The notes beneath the pieces are model-generated. The model had not been told where the DNA came from, did no database searches, and saw only the letters and a program-made list of their open reading frames with translations. This document shows, piece after piece, positions 52,324 to 63,539 of a stretch of DNA of 64,000 nucleotides. The DNA lies in contig OY757016.1 of NCBI GenBank assembly GCA_963580285.1, positions 39,323,124-39,387,123 of the forward strand, in the 5' to 3' direction. The translations under genes and the position numbers were made by a program. The DNA comes from Lucinisca nassula (taxonomy: Eukaryota > Mollusca > Bivalvia > Lucinida > Lucinidae). Numbering within the stretch: the stretch's first letter is position 1; the number at the start of each line of letters is the position of its first letter.

Positions 52324-52700
52324 CATTACAATAACACACCCAATGCGACATAGGGCAGTTTGCACATCTTATCTATACCGCAAACATAGGTTATTGGTGC
52401 TCGTTAGAACCACTTCATTGCAGCAGTTCTAAGGAGTGCCCACAACTTATGTCTTTGAGCAGAGACAAGAAAAATAATCTTTACACCCGTAACCCCAATT
52501 TCTCTATATTAATAAAAATCAAAAATGAGTTCCTTTAAGAGCAATGAAAACATTCATAAGAAAGAAGATGGGTCATACTACGTAGTTTCGGCTAATAAAG
52601 CCTCATCAGTGACCCTGTAATGATCCGGCAAAGAAAGCCAGAGGAAACATACTGCAATTAAGTTGTGTTTAGGAGGTGTTCATTTCACTGTTCACGTGAA
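52324..52700 (-). mobile_element. Palindromic MITE subfamily B, split by a retrozyme fragment
   Basis: Left end CATTACAATAACACACCCAA, hairpin GTTAGAACCACTTCA / GCAGTTCTAAG (mismatched), ACCCCAATTTCTCTATAT, then the insert, then AAGTTGTGTTTAGGAGGTGT, TCATTTCACTG. Confidence 0.82.
52511..52658 (-). mobile_element. Hammerhead retrozyme family 2, 5'-truncated, with ribozyme
   Basis: AATAAAAATCAAAAATGAGT at the left (3' terminus in ribozyme sense) to CAGAGGAAACATACTGCAAT at the right. Ribozyme at 52570-52615 (minus) has GGGTCA, CTGATGA, GGCT..AGCC, GAAA, CTACGTAG, GTA, TGACCC, all intact. Confidence 0.88.
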
Positions 52701-53091
52701 GTATTTAAAAATTTGCAAGAAGATGCAGCAGATACTGTACGACATAAACAGACAACATTTCGGATGCAGTTTTTCATGACATCTTAAAGGTTAAAGTATC
52801 AAGCATAACTACAGTATGTGGAGTGTTTTCAATTTTTTATCACTTGATTCAGCAATGAAAAAACCTACATTACGATTTGTGGGGCAGGTGAAGACCTGGG
52901 GCCATCATGTATTTAAGAAATGAACTTTCATTTTTCAACAGTCATAAAATGATTGAAACAATTTGCTGAGCTAAAATTCCACAAAGTCTAAATGTGCTAT
53001 TAAAGAATTCTAGCATCAACCACAGTCTTCAATGCATCATGAATGTTGAAAACGAAATTTTATTTTTACAATAATTCCGATTCTCAATCAT
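52701..53091. other. No gene seen
   Basis: AT-rich. The segment near 52740-52795 resembles 43855-43915. Confidence 0.4.
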
Positions 53092-53097
53092 TATGTA

Positions 53098-54343
53098 CGA
53101 GGACTGTTCAAATATGAATGCAAGTAGAACGTTTTCTAATACACTAATGCGAAAATCACCTGTAAATAAATATCACAGCGTAGAAAAACATTTTACCTAT
53201 ACATTGATACCAAACCTGTTAAAATCCGTACACTTTAGCCATGTATATCGTTCGATAAACACGGTCTACTCTTGTATACTAATACAAAACATGGTTAAAA
53301 GAAGGTCCTATATTAAGAATCGTTGTATTCTTGGTATACGGTGCAAAGACATTTTTGATGAAATATGTTCGGTTTATGGGCATAATGAAATGTCTTTTCC
53401 GACAGTTTTTCGTTGGTGTAAGAAATTCAGCTGTGGGCTAGGCTCAACAGAAGATGCACCACATGATCGTCGGCCGAAAAGAGCAACATCTGCCAAGATG
53501 GTTGCTAAAGTGAAAGAAATAGTTGCTACTGATGCACGATACACCACTAGGAAAATAGCTAGTATGGTTAGCATCTCATTAGGAGCAGCTCATACAATTC
53601 TGAAACGGGATTTGAAAATGAGAAAGATATGTGCTAGATGTATTCAGTGCGCCAAGAAGTTGCTTAAAAAGTTTCCAAATTACAATGCACGGTCTTTCGT
53701 TAATGTCGTCACAGGTGACGAGACATGGGTTCACTTTTTTGAGCCAAAACAAAAGATTCAGAACAAAATATGGGCAACAAAGTATTGCAAAAGACTATGC
53801 ATTGCAAAGCGGACCATGAGCGTCAAGAAGGTAATGTATGCCATATTCTTTTCAAATCAGGGCCCTGCTATTCAGGTTGCTGTGCCTAAAGGCAAATCTG
53901 TAAATGCGAAGTTTTACAAGAAAAATTTTATCGAAAATTGAAGAAATATTTCAAAGAACGAAGACCCGCAACTGGTTTGGCCAATGTCAGATTGCAACAT
54001 GACAATGCGTCATCGCACAAGGCGTTCATTGTGCAAGACTATCTGAAGCAGGAAAAGGTTGTTGAACTCCCTCACCCCCCGTTTTCCCCTGACCTTGCCC
54101 GGTGTGACTTTTTTTGCGGCCTGAAAAATACCTTTCTGGTCGAAAATTTGTACAGCGCAAACACCTCGGTTCTGCAATATTCCAGTGCCTTCATAGTATA
54201 CCTCCAAAAGACTACCAAAATGCATTCAATGATTGGATCAGAAGACTGATATCTGTTAGAGGGGACAAAATAATTTTTTCATCGAAATCTATCACGGAAT
54301 AATTTTTATGTGCTTAGTTGCATTCATATTTGAACAGTCCTCG
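53098..54343 (+). mobile_element. mariner transposon copy 2
   Basis: CGAGGACTGTTCAAATATGA at the left and its inverse ending CAGTCCTCG at 54343, flanked by TA (53096-53097 and 54344-54345). Length 1246 bp against 1336 bp for copy 1. Confidence 0.95.
53290..54302 (+). pseudogene. mariner transposase, broken
   Basis: Reads NMVKRRSYIKNRCILGIRCK, MSFPTVFRWCKKFSCGLGST, TGDETWVHFFEPKQ (first catalytic Asp), then, after a frameshift near 53935 (KFYKKNF), LQHDNASSHKAFIV (second Asp) and FSPDLARCDFFCGL (third), then a further frame change to RKFVQRKHLGSAIF. Compared with copy 1 it lacks the SEYAVE segment near the N-terminus and 39 bp at about 53639, which removes the WIPHLLTDEQ-type linker in frame. 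The first ATG at 53093 lies outside the element, so it is not the natural start. Confidence 0.9.
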
Positions 54344-54345
54344 TA

Positions 54346-55355
54346 AACTTCAATACATTCCATGAGCAAGAATCTCAGAACTATTTCATACAGCGAAGGG
54401 TAGATATATAATGTGACATCAAAGAGCATGTTTAGAACCTGTGTGTTACGTCATTGTATATGAAATGACATCAGTAGCATTCGATTAAAAGATGGTTAAC
54501 TATTGAAAACATAAATGTTTGAAGACAGATAAACAGAATTTCAAGACTTGACGTGAAAATGCAACATGACTAAAAGCCCTTCATCGGACATAAGACCATT
54601 TTCGTTAGTACAGGCAGCAAAAAAATAGAGCATGAAAAATCTCCAAAAATATTCCTATATATTTTTAGGAAGCTGATTTTTAAAATCAAGTTTCTATATC
54701 AACACATTTCTACTTCCGGTACTGGACCGCGTTACTCCACTTCCGCTGTTCGTTCGCTGCATAAAATAGTCCAAATGAACTCTTGAAAATTAATTTTGCA
54801 GGCATGTAATGTCTTTTAAAATATTTCTGTTTTCGAGACTTTATACGGATTGAATATAAATTGGAACAGAAAGACGAATTCTTAAAAGAAAACAGTACTC
54901 TGGGACTATTTTCCTACGCGCTTTCCGATGATATGTATGTTTTACTCTTTCATCCCTGAGTTTCTAAACAGGACTCTTCTCGCTTTAAATATATTCTAAT
55001 AGAAAGGGATTTCTGATTAGTTCACTGACATGATGACAAACAGTGTATATGTAGATTCTGGCGAGACGTTCTAGCTACGTGCCTTCTTATCAAGATCTAC
55101 AAGGTTTTTATAGATACGGTGTATTTCTACCTCGGCGTCTGCACCGGTCTAGAGGGTTAAAAGGGTTAGCTTATCAGTGACCAACTAAATAACCCTTTAC
55201 TGATCTACAATTCGCCTGCTTTCGAGAGTTCTAATTACAAAACACGTGATGTAAGTTGTGAGTTTTAAATCAATTTCCGTACTTTAGCAGGTAGTGAAGT
55301 CACCGATCAGACGTAACATTCTGTGGCCTCTAATCTATCTGAACGGTTTTTTGTT
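54346..55355. other. No gene seen (1 kb)
   Basis: AT-rich sequence without recognised repeats, long open frames or hairpins. Confidence 0.5.
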
Positions 55356-55359
55356 TTGT

Positions 55360-55655
55360 TTGATTTGAGGTTTAACGTCCCCGTCAACACTGTAAAGGTC
55401 ATTTTGGAAACGTTGCTTCCAATTTTGTGGGACTTTTACCCGACATTGAGATGAAATGACATTTAAAGCCCTGTCGCCCAATGAAACCAATAGGGTTTAT
55501 TAGCATGGGCGGTCCCGCCTCGCACCGCGGTTCCTAGACAGGCTTAGATCCTCTAAGTGGTTTACCAGTACTAGTGTGCGGGCCGGATTCAGCTCTGCAT
55601 CATGCATCATGCAGCCCATATATTTCTTCAAGCCCCTATGGGCGGGGGCCGCTAT
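55360..55655 (-). mobile_element. SINE-like repeat (SINE-A), full length
   Basis: TTTGTTTGATTTGAGGTTTA, ACGTTGCTTCCAATTTTGTG, GTTTACCAGTACTAGTGTGC, GCCCCTATGGGCGGGGGC. The flanks CTATCTGAACGGTTT and CTATCTTAACTGTTT may be a diverged target duplication. Confidence 0.88.
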
Positions 55656-56150
55656 CTTAACTGTTTCAATATGTCCCAGTATTGAAACAATTGGCATTTA
55701 TGGGTTAATGTTTTTAGGACCCCGTACAGGTTGGAATAAACGTATTTTAATTCGCCTTGAGTGAACGCCGCGTCTGATCAGGGTTATAATGTCTAAATCA
55801 AATGGTTTAAACATGATCTTTTATTTTTTACAATTTATTCTCCTTTTTATGTCCCGGCGCCCGAAGGAACATAGTTCCAAGCGGCTGCACAACGTATGTG
55901 CATCGTCGTATCAATGCGATGTTGATGCGACGTTGCTAAGACATCATGTGCATGCTAGGAGAACTTCAGATATGTACTGAGAAATTGATGGTTTGACCAT
56001 GAAGAAATTGGCAGACACGTGTATCTTTCTTTCTTCCGGTTTTTCTTCGTTGGGGAATGGCTATGTGTATCTTGTGTCACTGGGAAGTCCAGCTGATATT
56101 GACTTACAGTTGAGCAACATCTGCTGTCCTTGCAGCAGGTAACGGTAGAG
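55656..56150. other. No gene seen
   Basis: Contains a small hairpin GTTTCAATATG / AGTATTGAAAC (about 55662-55688). The 62-63 codon frames here have no recognisable content. Confidence 0.4.
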
Positions 56151-56234
56151 TGGGGGAGTGTTGTTATTTCTTCTGTTTCTACACTTCCATTCATTTTCCT
56201 CCTTCTGCTCTGTCCCTCACTTTCATCTCCTCCA

Positions 56235-56550
56235 CAACGGCCCCCGTCCATCGGGGCTTGAAGAAATATATGGGCTGCATGATTCTTCCGCGCAGAGCTG
56301 AAACCGACCCGCACACGAGTACTGGTAAACTGCTAAGAGGATCTAAGCCTGCCCAGGCAAAGCGGTGTGAGTCGGCCCGTCCATGCTTATAAACCCTATT
56401 GGTTTCATTGGGGGACAGGGCTTGAGATGTCATTTCATCTCAATGTCGGGTAAAAGTCCCACAGAATTGGAAGCAACGTCTCCAAAATGACCTTTACAGT
56501 GTCGACGGGGACGTTAAACCTCAAATCAAACAAACAAACAAACAAACTAA
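56235..56550 (+). mobile_element. SINE-like repeat (SINE-A), inside a relative of the 549-bp unit
   Basis: GGCCCCCGTCCATCGGGGCT, GGGCTGCATGATTCTTCCGC, GACGGGGACGTTAAACCTC and an extended CAAA tail. Flanks (CACTTTCATCTCCTCCAC before, TTATCTCCTCTACTGTCTC after) match the AGTAGAGGAG..GAAAGTG region of the 549-bp unit in reverse. Confidence 0.87.
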
Positions 56551-56681
56551 TTATCTCCTCTACTGTCTCTTCTATCCCTTTTCCCCCTTTCTCTTGGAGA
56601 AGACAAAAATTGTCCACTGGGGTTGACCTGTCGTTAAACTCAAAACAATCGATGAATCATTATTTTCTTGGTCGATTTTTA

Positions 56682-58260
56682 TCCCCAGACCGAATAGATT
56701 CGGGGGATATAGCGATCAGCCTGGGGTCCGTCCGTCCGTAGACGCAACCTTGTGATGGCCAAAACTCCTTTACCCTTTGAGATTCATTGTCGGTTCTTCG
56801 CACAATTGTTCACAAGGCCGAGACCGCGTGTCATGCGCAAGAATCAGAACTCTGGATGCCATACTTTTTTAGTTATCTCCCCTTTTAATAAAATAGAATG
56901 ACGACTTTTTGATGGCCATAACTCCAATACCCTTTGAGATATATTGATGGTACCTGGCACAGTTGTTCACAAGGCTGAGACGGCGTGTCATGCACAAGAA
57001 CCACAACTCTGGTTGCCATGGTTTTGGAGTTATCTCCCCTTCCAATAAAATAGAGTTACGACCTTGTGATGGCCATAACTCCTATACCCTTTGAGATTCA
57101 TTGATGGTTCTTGGCACAATTGTTCACAGGGCGGAGACGGCGTGTCATGCGCAAGAACCACAACTCTGGGTGCCATGGTTTTTTAGTCATCTCCCCTTCC
57201 AATAATATAGAATCACTACCTTGAGATGGCCACATCTCCAACACTGATGATACTTGGTACATTTGTACATGAGGTTAAGCAGGTGTGTCACGTGCAAGAA
57301 CCACAACTCTGGGTGCCCTGGTTTTTAATTATCTCCCCTGACAATATAACCTTGTGAAGGCCATAACTCCAATACCCTTTGAGATCTGTTGGTGGTACTT
57401 TGCACAATTGTATACAACGTTGAGACTGCGCTTCATGCCTAAGAACCACAACTCTGGGTGCTATGATATTTAAGTTATCTCCCCTTCCAATATAACTGTA
57501 TGACAACCTTGTGATCATCGTACATCCAATACCCTTTGAGACAAATTGGTGGTACTTGATGCAGATGTACATGAGGTTAAGCAGGTGTGTCATGCTCAAG
57601 CATTGCAAAGTAGAAGTAAAACAAAGATCAGGAATCGATAAAATTAACTTACACCACCCATCAAAGACACCAAAGGGAAAGAAACGCAAACATGAAGCGA
57701 CCAGACCATAATGGAAACCTTAACAAAGAATTGCCATAAGGACAGTTACTTTCCTACAAAATGGCCAAATGGCCATCCAAAATAAAAAGACACAAGTGAT
57801 ACACACAGCAAGTTATAACAAACAACAACATAAATAAACCGCCACAGAAGAACCGCCTTGGAATGGTCAGTTGAAAGAATTCCACTTGGGGGTGGGGGCT
57901 TAAATCGATTTTACGTGGCCACAATCCTCGCCCTTACTTCCGTCGCGATTTAGGCAAATAATTTATTCAGTCCGCATGAAGGCCTCCTAACTCAACAACT
58001 CTGGGTGCTCTGGTTTTTTAGTTATCTCCCCTGGCAATACAACCTTGTGATGGCCATAACTCCAACACCCTTTTGAGATATATTGAAGGAACTTGGCACA
58101 ATTGTATACAAGGTACAGAAGGAATGTCATGTGCAAGAACCACAACTGTTGGTGCTGTGGTATTTGAGTTATCTACCCTTCCAATATAACAGTAACACCA
58201 GCTTGTGATCGCCATATCTCCAATACCTTTTGAGGCATATTGATGGTACTTTGTACAGAA
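56682..58260 (-). repeat. Tandem array T1, inverted, split by an R2 copy
   Basis: Opens with the inverted terminal module (TTTTTATCCCCAGACCGAAT, CGCAACCTTGTGATGGCC), then reversed T1 units (TTGTGATGGCCATAACTCCA, ACCACAACTCTGGGTGCCAT). R2 occupies 57602-57995; T1 resumes at 57996. Confidence 0.87.
57602..57995 (+). repeat. R2 repeat inserted in the T1 array
   Basis: GATCAGGAATCGATAAAATT, ACACCAAAGGGAAAGAAACG, CCATAATGGAAACCTTAACA, TTAAATCGATTTTACGTGGC, GCATGAAGGCCTCCTAACTC. It splits a T1 unit between CATGCTCAAG and AACTCTGGGTGC. Confidence 0.82.
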
Positions 58261-58289
58261 CTAGAATTTGTTTTTCTACAAAAACACAG

Positions 58290-59390
58290 ATGTCTCCCCC
58301 GTTTTTTGACCTCTAAGTATAACCTTGACATTGGAGGTATTGAGCTGGGTCTTGTGTGCAACACATCATCTAATGAAGATGAACATTTCTGCAAAGTAAC
58401 TTTAAAAATGTTCGTAGAAAAATAAAAAAGTTATTGGCCGTACACAAAAAAGCCCCTTTTTACCTTTGACCTCTAAGTATGGCCTGGACCTTTGAGGTAC
58501 AACACATCGTCTCATGATGGTTAACATTTCTGCAAAGTAATTTCATAATCATTCAAAGAATAAGGAAGTTATTGACTGTCCCTTTTTACCTTTGACCTCT
58601 AGGTATGACCTTGACATTGGAGGTATGGACCTTGGTCTTGCACATGACTCAGGGTCTAATGACGGAGAACATTTCTGGAGGGTTACTTTATAAAGTCCAT
58701 CCATAAATAAAACAGTTATTGACTGGACACAAAAAAAAAAAAAAAACTTTTTTTACCTCTGACCTCTTATTATGACCTTGATCTTGGAGGTACCGACCAT
58801 GGTCTAGCGTGCACCACATCGTCTCATGATGGTTAACATTTCTGCCAAGTAATTTCACAATCTATCCAGGAATAAGAAAGTTATTGACTGAACACAAAAA
58901 GGCCCCTTTTTTACCTTTAACCTCTATGTATGACCTTGACCTTTCAGGTACCAAACTGGATCATGCGTGCAACACGTCATTTCATGGTGGTTAACATTTC
59001 TGCCTAGCAATTTCAAAATCCATCTAAAAATAAGAAAATTATTGACCAAACACGAAAAAAGGTCCCTTTTCACCTTTTACCTCTATGTATGACCTCGACA
59101 TTTTAAGTACCAAAGTGAATCATGCATGCAACACATCGTCTCATGATAAGTAAAACTTTTTGCCAAATAACTTCAAATTCTATCTAAAAATAAGCTAGTT
59201 ATTGAAAAAAAAACAACGAAAAAAGCCCCTTTTTACCTTTGACCTCTAAGTATGACCTTGACCTTTGAGGTACCGACCTGCCTCATGCGCACCACACATT
59301 GTTTTATGGTTGTTAATAGTTCTGCCAAGTAATTTTAAAATCCATCTAAATAAGAAAGTAATTGACCGGACACGATTTGCCCATACATAT
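58290..59390 (+). repeat. Tandem array T3, about 155-bp units, about seven copies
   Basis: TTTGACCTCTAAGTATGACC, TTGACCTTTGAGGTACC, GCACCACATCGTCTCATGAT, TTAACATTTCTGCCAAGTAA and AAGTTATTGACCGGACAC recur at spacings of about 130-165 bp. Confidence 0.87.
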
Positions 59391-60065
59391 ATACATACCG
59401 ACAAACTTCCAAGGGAGATAATTCAAAAAGTATAAATGCGAGAGTTATAGTTCTTGCACACTGCACGTCGTCTAATGCTGATTAATATTTATAATAAGTT
59501 TCGTGAAGATGGGGCTTATCCGGAAAATGTCAACTTCATAATTTGTTTATCTAGGTCTTTGAAATTTCATACATTTTGTGTCCTCCATAAAACTAAGAAA
59601 TACTGAAAATTTGAAGTTGATATCTCCAATACTTCCAGAATTACAGCCATTAAAAAATATAAAGAACATATAGCAAAATGCGTATCTTGTACCGATGAGC
59701 AATTTTATCATACTTGATTCAAAAGGGGAACTGTATTTCAAAATGCATAACATTACTATTTCTTATCTAAAATTGTTTATATTTGGCAGACGCTTGCTTA
59801 TATAATATACATTTGAAATTATGATCTTACATCTATAAGTTTGTTGTTGTTTATGAAAATATTAATAATTTTCTCTCTAATGACCATATTTGGAATTATT
59901 CAAATTTAAACTGCCTTTTCTCCAAAACCCATGGAGATATTTTATTCTAATTTTCAGGATTTTATAAACGTGTTGGTAACTTTAAAGTGATGTAACACTG
60001 AAAGCCTAATTTCTACAAGTTACAAAATTTGCTTTTTCCGGAGTAGGCTTATTCCCAAAACCTCT
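59391..60065. other. No gene seen
   Basis: Possible continuation of degenerate array sequence to about 59520 (GTTCTTGCACACTGCACGTC), then AT-rich sequence. Confidence 0.4.
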
Positions 60066-60342
60066 CATCACACAAACATGCCTATATTAATTAAACCCAC
60101 TTATACACCACTTTTATATAGTAAAACTGGGGTTTTCAGGGATATACATTATTTTCTTAATTCTGTTCAAAAACATAGAATTTGGGTATTCATTAGAACC
60201 GCCTCGCCAAGGCGGTTCTAATGAGTACCCACAGTCTGTGTTTTGAGTAGAAATAAGAAAACTATCACAATTTTTATCTGAAAATTTTCATTTTTTGGTG
60301 GTAAAATTTACGATGTATTTGAATATTCGTGTTATCAAAATG
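60066..60342. mobile_element. Palindromic MITE subfamily A
   Basis: CATCACACAAACATGCCTAT at the left, hairpin CATTAGAACCGCCTC / AAGGCGGTTCTAATG (a compensated change at the base of the stem), right end CGTGTTATCAAAATG. Confidence 0.85.
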
Positions 60343-60848
60343 TGGCACGAGTCATTGACAAGAATCATTGAAGTTCTAATATGTCATTCGAACAAATCAG
60401 TTTTGTGAGGTGGTCTTCTTTATAAAGATTTGAACTTGGTCTGTTTCATTTAACCCTTAAATGCCTGGGGCCAGTTGGTCATTTTTAACATATTAACATA
60501 TTGTTCAAACTTTGATCATTTACATAATGTTGCAAAAGTACTAACATTTTTGCTGAAGAAAATGTGAGCTGCTCATTTTTTCATCAAAATAAACCACTGT
60601 TTTAGGTGTTTTCCTTGCATGATTAGTTAACACTCTGACCCCTAAGAAGCCCATTAAGCTTACCATGCTCTGAACAATAATGACTTGTCTTCAAGCAAAA
60701 CAGTGAAGACCATAATCAGATACCACATTCTGGGGCTCAAGCATAAAAAAGTGAGCCAATCAATATTGAAGAATACTTTCCAGTACTTGTGGATCTTTAC
60801 CGTAAACATCCTATATATCCTAAAATCCATTGCTTTATGTTGGACAAG
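60343..60848. other. No gene seen
   Basis: AT-rich. The part next to the SINE (CTTTATGTTGGACAAG) is the left half of a sequence repeated at 63530-63560. Confidence 0.4.
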
Positions 60849-61150
60849 TTTTGTTTGTTTGATGATGTTAAACGTCCCCGTCAACACTGTAAAGGTCATT
60901 TTGGAGACGTTGCTTCCAATTTTGTGGGACTTTTACCCGACATTGAGATGAAATGACATCTCAAGCCCTGTCGCCCAATGAAACAAATAGGGTTTATTAG
61001 CATGGACGGTCCGCCTCGCACCGCGGTTCCTGGACAGGCTTAGATCCTCTAAGCGGTTTACCAGTACTAGTGTGCGAGCCGGATTCAGCTCTGCGTGGAA
61101 GCATCATGCAGCCCATATATTTCTTCAAGCCCCTTTGGGCGGGGGCCTTC
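60849..61150 (-). mobile_element. SINE-like repeat (SINE-A), reference copy with 13-bp target duplication
   Basis: TATGTTGGACAAG lies at 60836-60848 and 61151-61163. The uninterrupted sequence at 63540 confirms the empty site. The 302-bp insert has a TTTGTTTG tail at the left, GGAGACGTTGCTTCCAATTT, CAAGCCCTGTCGCCCAATGA, GTTTACCAGTACTAGTGTGC and the head palindrome GCCCCTTTGGGCGGGGGC. I cannot name the SINE family. A short-tailed retroposon with target duplication is clear. Confidence 0.9.
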
Positions 61151-61234
61151 TATGTTGGACAAGTCCATTTGTCATATCAGAGGTGTCAGACCTATTTTTC
61201 ATTTTTATTTTATTTTTGATGTAAAATTCTGTTA

Positions 61235-61302
61235 GCAAATAGTGCAGACCCTGATCAGATGCCGCATTCTGCGGCGTCTGATCTGGGGCTGCACTGTTTG
61301 CC
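61235..61302. repeat. PAL3 hairpin
   Basis: GCAAATAGTGCAGACCCTGA TCAGATGCCGC pairs with GCGGCGTCTGATCTGGGGCT GCACTGTTTGC. Confidence 0.87.
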
Positions 61303-61490
61303 AAGATAACACTTTTGGGGTTTACTGCATGCAACGGGTTAACCCCTAATTTGCCAGTCATTACAAGTACAGGTGTCATTTTTAATGTTTCTACACCATT
61401 TATTACAACCTTGGGGGCTTGCTGTAATTCTCCTTAAATTTTAACAAATTTGTTTTTAACGATCCAGCAAGGTGTCCAAAGGGTAGAATG

Positions 61491-61567
61491 GCAAACAGTG
61501 AAGTCCCTAATCACACTGCTCCACTGCTCATGAAGGAGCAGTCTGATCTGGGCCAGCACTGTTTGCT
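61491..61567. repeat. PAL3 hairpin
   Basis: GCAAACAGTGAAGTCCCTAA TCACACTGCTCC pairs with GGAGCAGTCTGATCTGGGCC AGCACTGTTTGC. Confidence 0.85.
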
Positions 61568-61602
61568 TAGACCTGCCTGTCACAATATTTAGGATCATTA
61601 TT

Positions 61603-61854
61603 GTGACATGTTTTAACTTTATTGGTAAAAGGCAGGCAGAATTATTTACTTTTGCGGAGATCAACAATCAACTCAAAAAGTATGACTTACGGAACAATTT
61701 CAACATGGTCCATGACCAACTGGTCATGTCCCTCGCCCCCATGAACTGGCTGCCACCATCTAAACTGTACGCCTTTAGTCCTAGCTGCAGGAGGAATATC
61801 ATGTGCCAGGCGCTTGGGATGGAGATAATCCGCTGGATCATGTCGGGATATTAG
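61603..61854 (+). CDS. Unrecognised exon-like coding segment ending in a stop
   Basis: The frame reads about 83 residues to TAG at 61852-61854, including RQAELFTFAEINNQLKKYDL, RNNFNMVHDQLVMSLAPMNW, LPPSKLYAFSPSCRRNIMCQ, ALGMEIIRWIMSGY. Third positions are C/G-rich (ttc, gtc, gac, ctg, ctc, gcc, ccc), unlike the AT-rich surroundings, which suggests real or recently real coding sequence. The first codon of the open stretch is GTG, so this is not a full gene; a splice acceptor could be AAAAGGCAG near 61626-61634. I do not recognise the protein. MITE-B starts 32 bp after the stop and a PAL3 hairpin ends 35 bp before the frame. Confidence 0.5.
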   Translation: MTCFNFIGKRQAELFTFAEINNQLKKYDLRNNFNMVHDQLVMSLAPMNWLPPSKLYAFSPSCRRNIMCQALGMEIIRWIMSGY

Positions 61855-61886
61855 ATGCCAATCTGCGCCCTGAAAGTAGGTTAAAA

Positions 61887-62169
61887 CATCAAATTAACAA
61901 GTATGTGTAGTAAATACCCCTTTTATCCCCACTTTATATAGAGAAAAGTGGGGTTTATGGGGGTATTCATTATTTTCCTTATTTGTACTCCAAAAACATA
62001 GATTGTGGTTGCTCATTAGAACCGCCTCATTGAGGCGGTTCTAACAAGCACCAAAAATCTATATTTGGACTAAAATTAAGAAAAATATTGAACTTCTTCA
62101 TCTACAACATGCTACTCCTAGTGATAAGAAAGACGCCATTTTAGCACACGGGGGTGTGTTATTGTAATG
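61887..62169 (+). mobile_element. Palindromic MITE subfamily B, complete
   Basis: CATCAAATTAACAAGTATGT at the left, hairpin ATTAGAACCGCCTCA / TGAGGCGGTTCTAA, CACGGGGGTGTGTTATTG, TAATG at the right end. Confidence 0.86.
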
Positions 62170-62171
62170 AA

Positions 62172-62310
62172 TATACACACCAATAAAAGATTAATGCAAA
62201 TACACACAAATTAAAAGATTAATGCAAATACACACCAATAAAAGATTAATGCAAAATACACACCCATAAAAGATTAATGCAAATACACACCAATAAAAGA
62301 TCAAAGCACA
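62172..62310 (+). repeat. Short tandem repeat, about 28 bp x 5
   Basis: ATACACACCAATAAAAGATT AATGCAA repeats about five times with small changes. Confidence 0.92.
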
Positions 62311-62557
62311 GACATCAATGGTGGGTTGATTGTCTGAGTGTAGGCTGAAAAAATCGTCCTTGAACGGGGACTTGGACTGATTTGTTTAACCCTTAGATTC
62401 CTGTACAGTAAGCACACAGTGTAGACCCTGATAAGATGCCACATTCAGCAGTGCCTGATCTTGGTCTGCACTGTTTGCCAAGCCCAACACATGGTTCTAG
62501 TGTAAAAAAGATAACCCTCTCATTATGAAAACACATCTGTGACATAAAATGACGTCT

Positions 62558-62698
62558 GTTTCCTCTGGCTTTCGTTGCCGGATCATTACAGGGTCACTGA
62601 TGAGGCTTTATTAGCCGAATCTACGTAGTATGACCCATCTTCTTTCTTATGAATGTTTTCATTGCTCTTAAAGGAACTCATTTTTTATTTTTATTTTT
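62558..62698 (+). mobile_element. Hammerhead retrozyme family 2, 5'-truncated
   Basis: GTTTCCTCTGGCTTTCGTTG to TTTTTTATTTTTATT, the family 3' end. Ribozyme at 62591-62636 has GGGTCA, CTGATGA, GGCT..AGCC, but GAAA reads GAAT; stem III CTACGTAG, GTA and TGACCC are intact. The A-to-T change breaks the pair next to the cleavage site, so activity is doubtful. Confidence 0.87.
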
Positions 62699-62856
62699 CT
62701 AGAACAAGCATTTTTCAGATGATTTGTTTTTTCTAGTCCTAAAATGGATTGTTTGTGCTCGTTAGAACTGCTTCAATGAGGTGGTTCAATCTAGTACCCA
62801 CAACCTATGTCTTGGAGCAGAAATAAGAAAAATAATGTTTACCCCTGTAAACCCCA

Positions 62857-63135
62857 CATCTCAAAAACATGCCTATATAATTTTACCCCCTTGAACCCCA
62901 CTTTTATATAGAAAAACTGGGGTTTACATGGGTAAACCTAATTTTTCTTATTTCTGCTCTAAAATATAGATTGTGGGTACTTGTTAGAACCGACTCATCG
63001 TGGCGATTCAAACAAGTACCAACAATCTATATTTTGAGCAGAAATAAGAAAAATATTACAATTTGTCATCTTTAAATGTTCGTTTTTTCGGCAGTAAAGT
63101 TTACAATGTATTTGTATAGGTGTGTTTCTGTAATG
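62857..63135. mobile_element. Palindromic MITE subfamily A, complete, inside a MITE-B
   Basis: CATCTCAAAAACATGCCTAT at the left, ATTGTATAGGTGTGTTTCTG TAATG at the right, hairpin GTTAGAACCGACTCATCG / GGCGATTCAAAC with mismatches. The outer element reads AAACCCC-A before it and A-GTTTTCTCTATA after it. Confidence 0.87.
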
Positions 63136-63198
63136 AGTTTTCTCTATATAAAGTGGGATTTAAAGGGGTGTTCATTACACGGACTTATTAACATGATG

Positions 63199-63539
63199 TA
63201 ATGCAACATTCTGACCTCACGGGGATAAGAACACTACCGCTATTTTCTATAAATAACTGTTACAATCAGCGACAGTTATGTGGAAAACAAAAATAACAAA
63301 AGTAGGTAAACCAGAGTTATGGTTTATATGTTATGCAGGTCGTCTCATGGTGCTCTACACATCTGTTAAGTTTCATGGTAATATCTCAAACGGTATCGAA
63401 GTTATGGAGCCGCAAAACTGGATTACGGTATTTCAAAATATGGAATTGCCATTTCTGTTGAACCTCAACTTTTAAAAAAGCCCAAATTTCTTGTACAAGT
63501 TAACCCATTGTATACTAGTGGACACTTCCATTGCTCTAT
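63199..63539. other. No gene seen
   Basis: Degenerate array-like sequence (CAGAGTTATGGTTTATATGT, GGTAATATCTCAAACGG, CGAAGTTATGGAG) with a 65-codon frame that I attribute to it. Confidence 0.45.

Larger units (their letters stand above)
62521..63198 (-). mobile_element. Palindromic MITE subfamily B, outer element of a nest
   Basis: Left end CATTATGAAAACACATCTGT (62521), middle 62700-62856 (GTTAGAACTGCTTCA / TGAGGTGGTTCAATC), right part 63136-63198 ending TTATTAACATGATG. Two insertions lie within: a retrozyme fragment (62558-62698) and a complete MITE-A (62857-63135). Confidence 0.83.
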
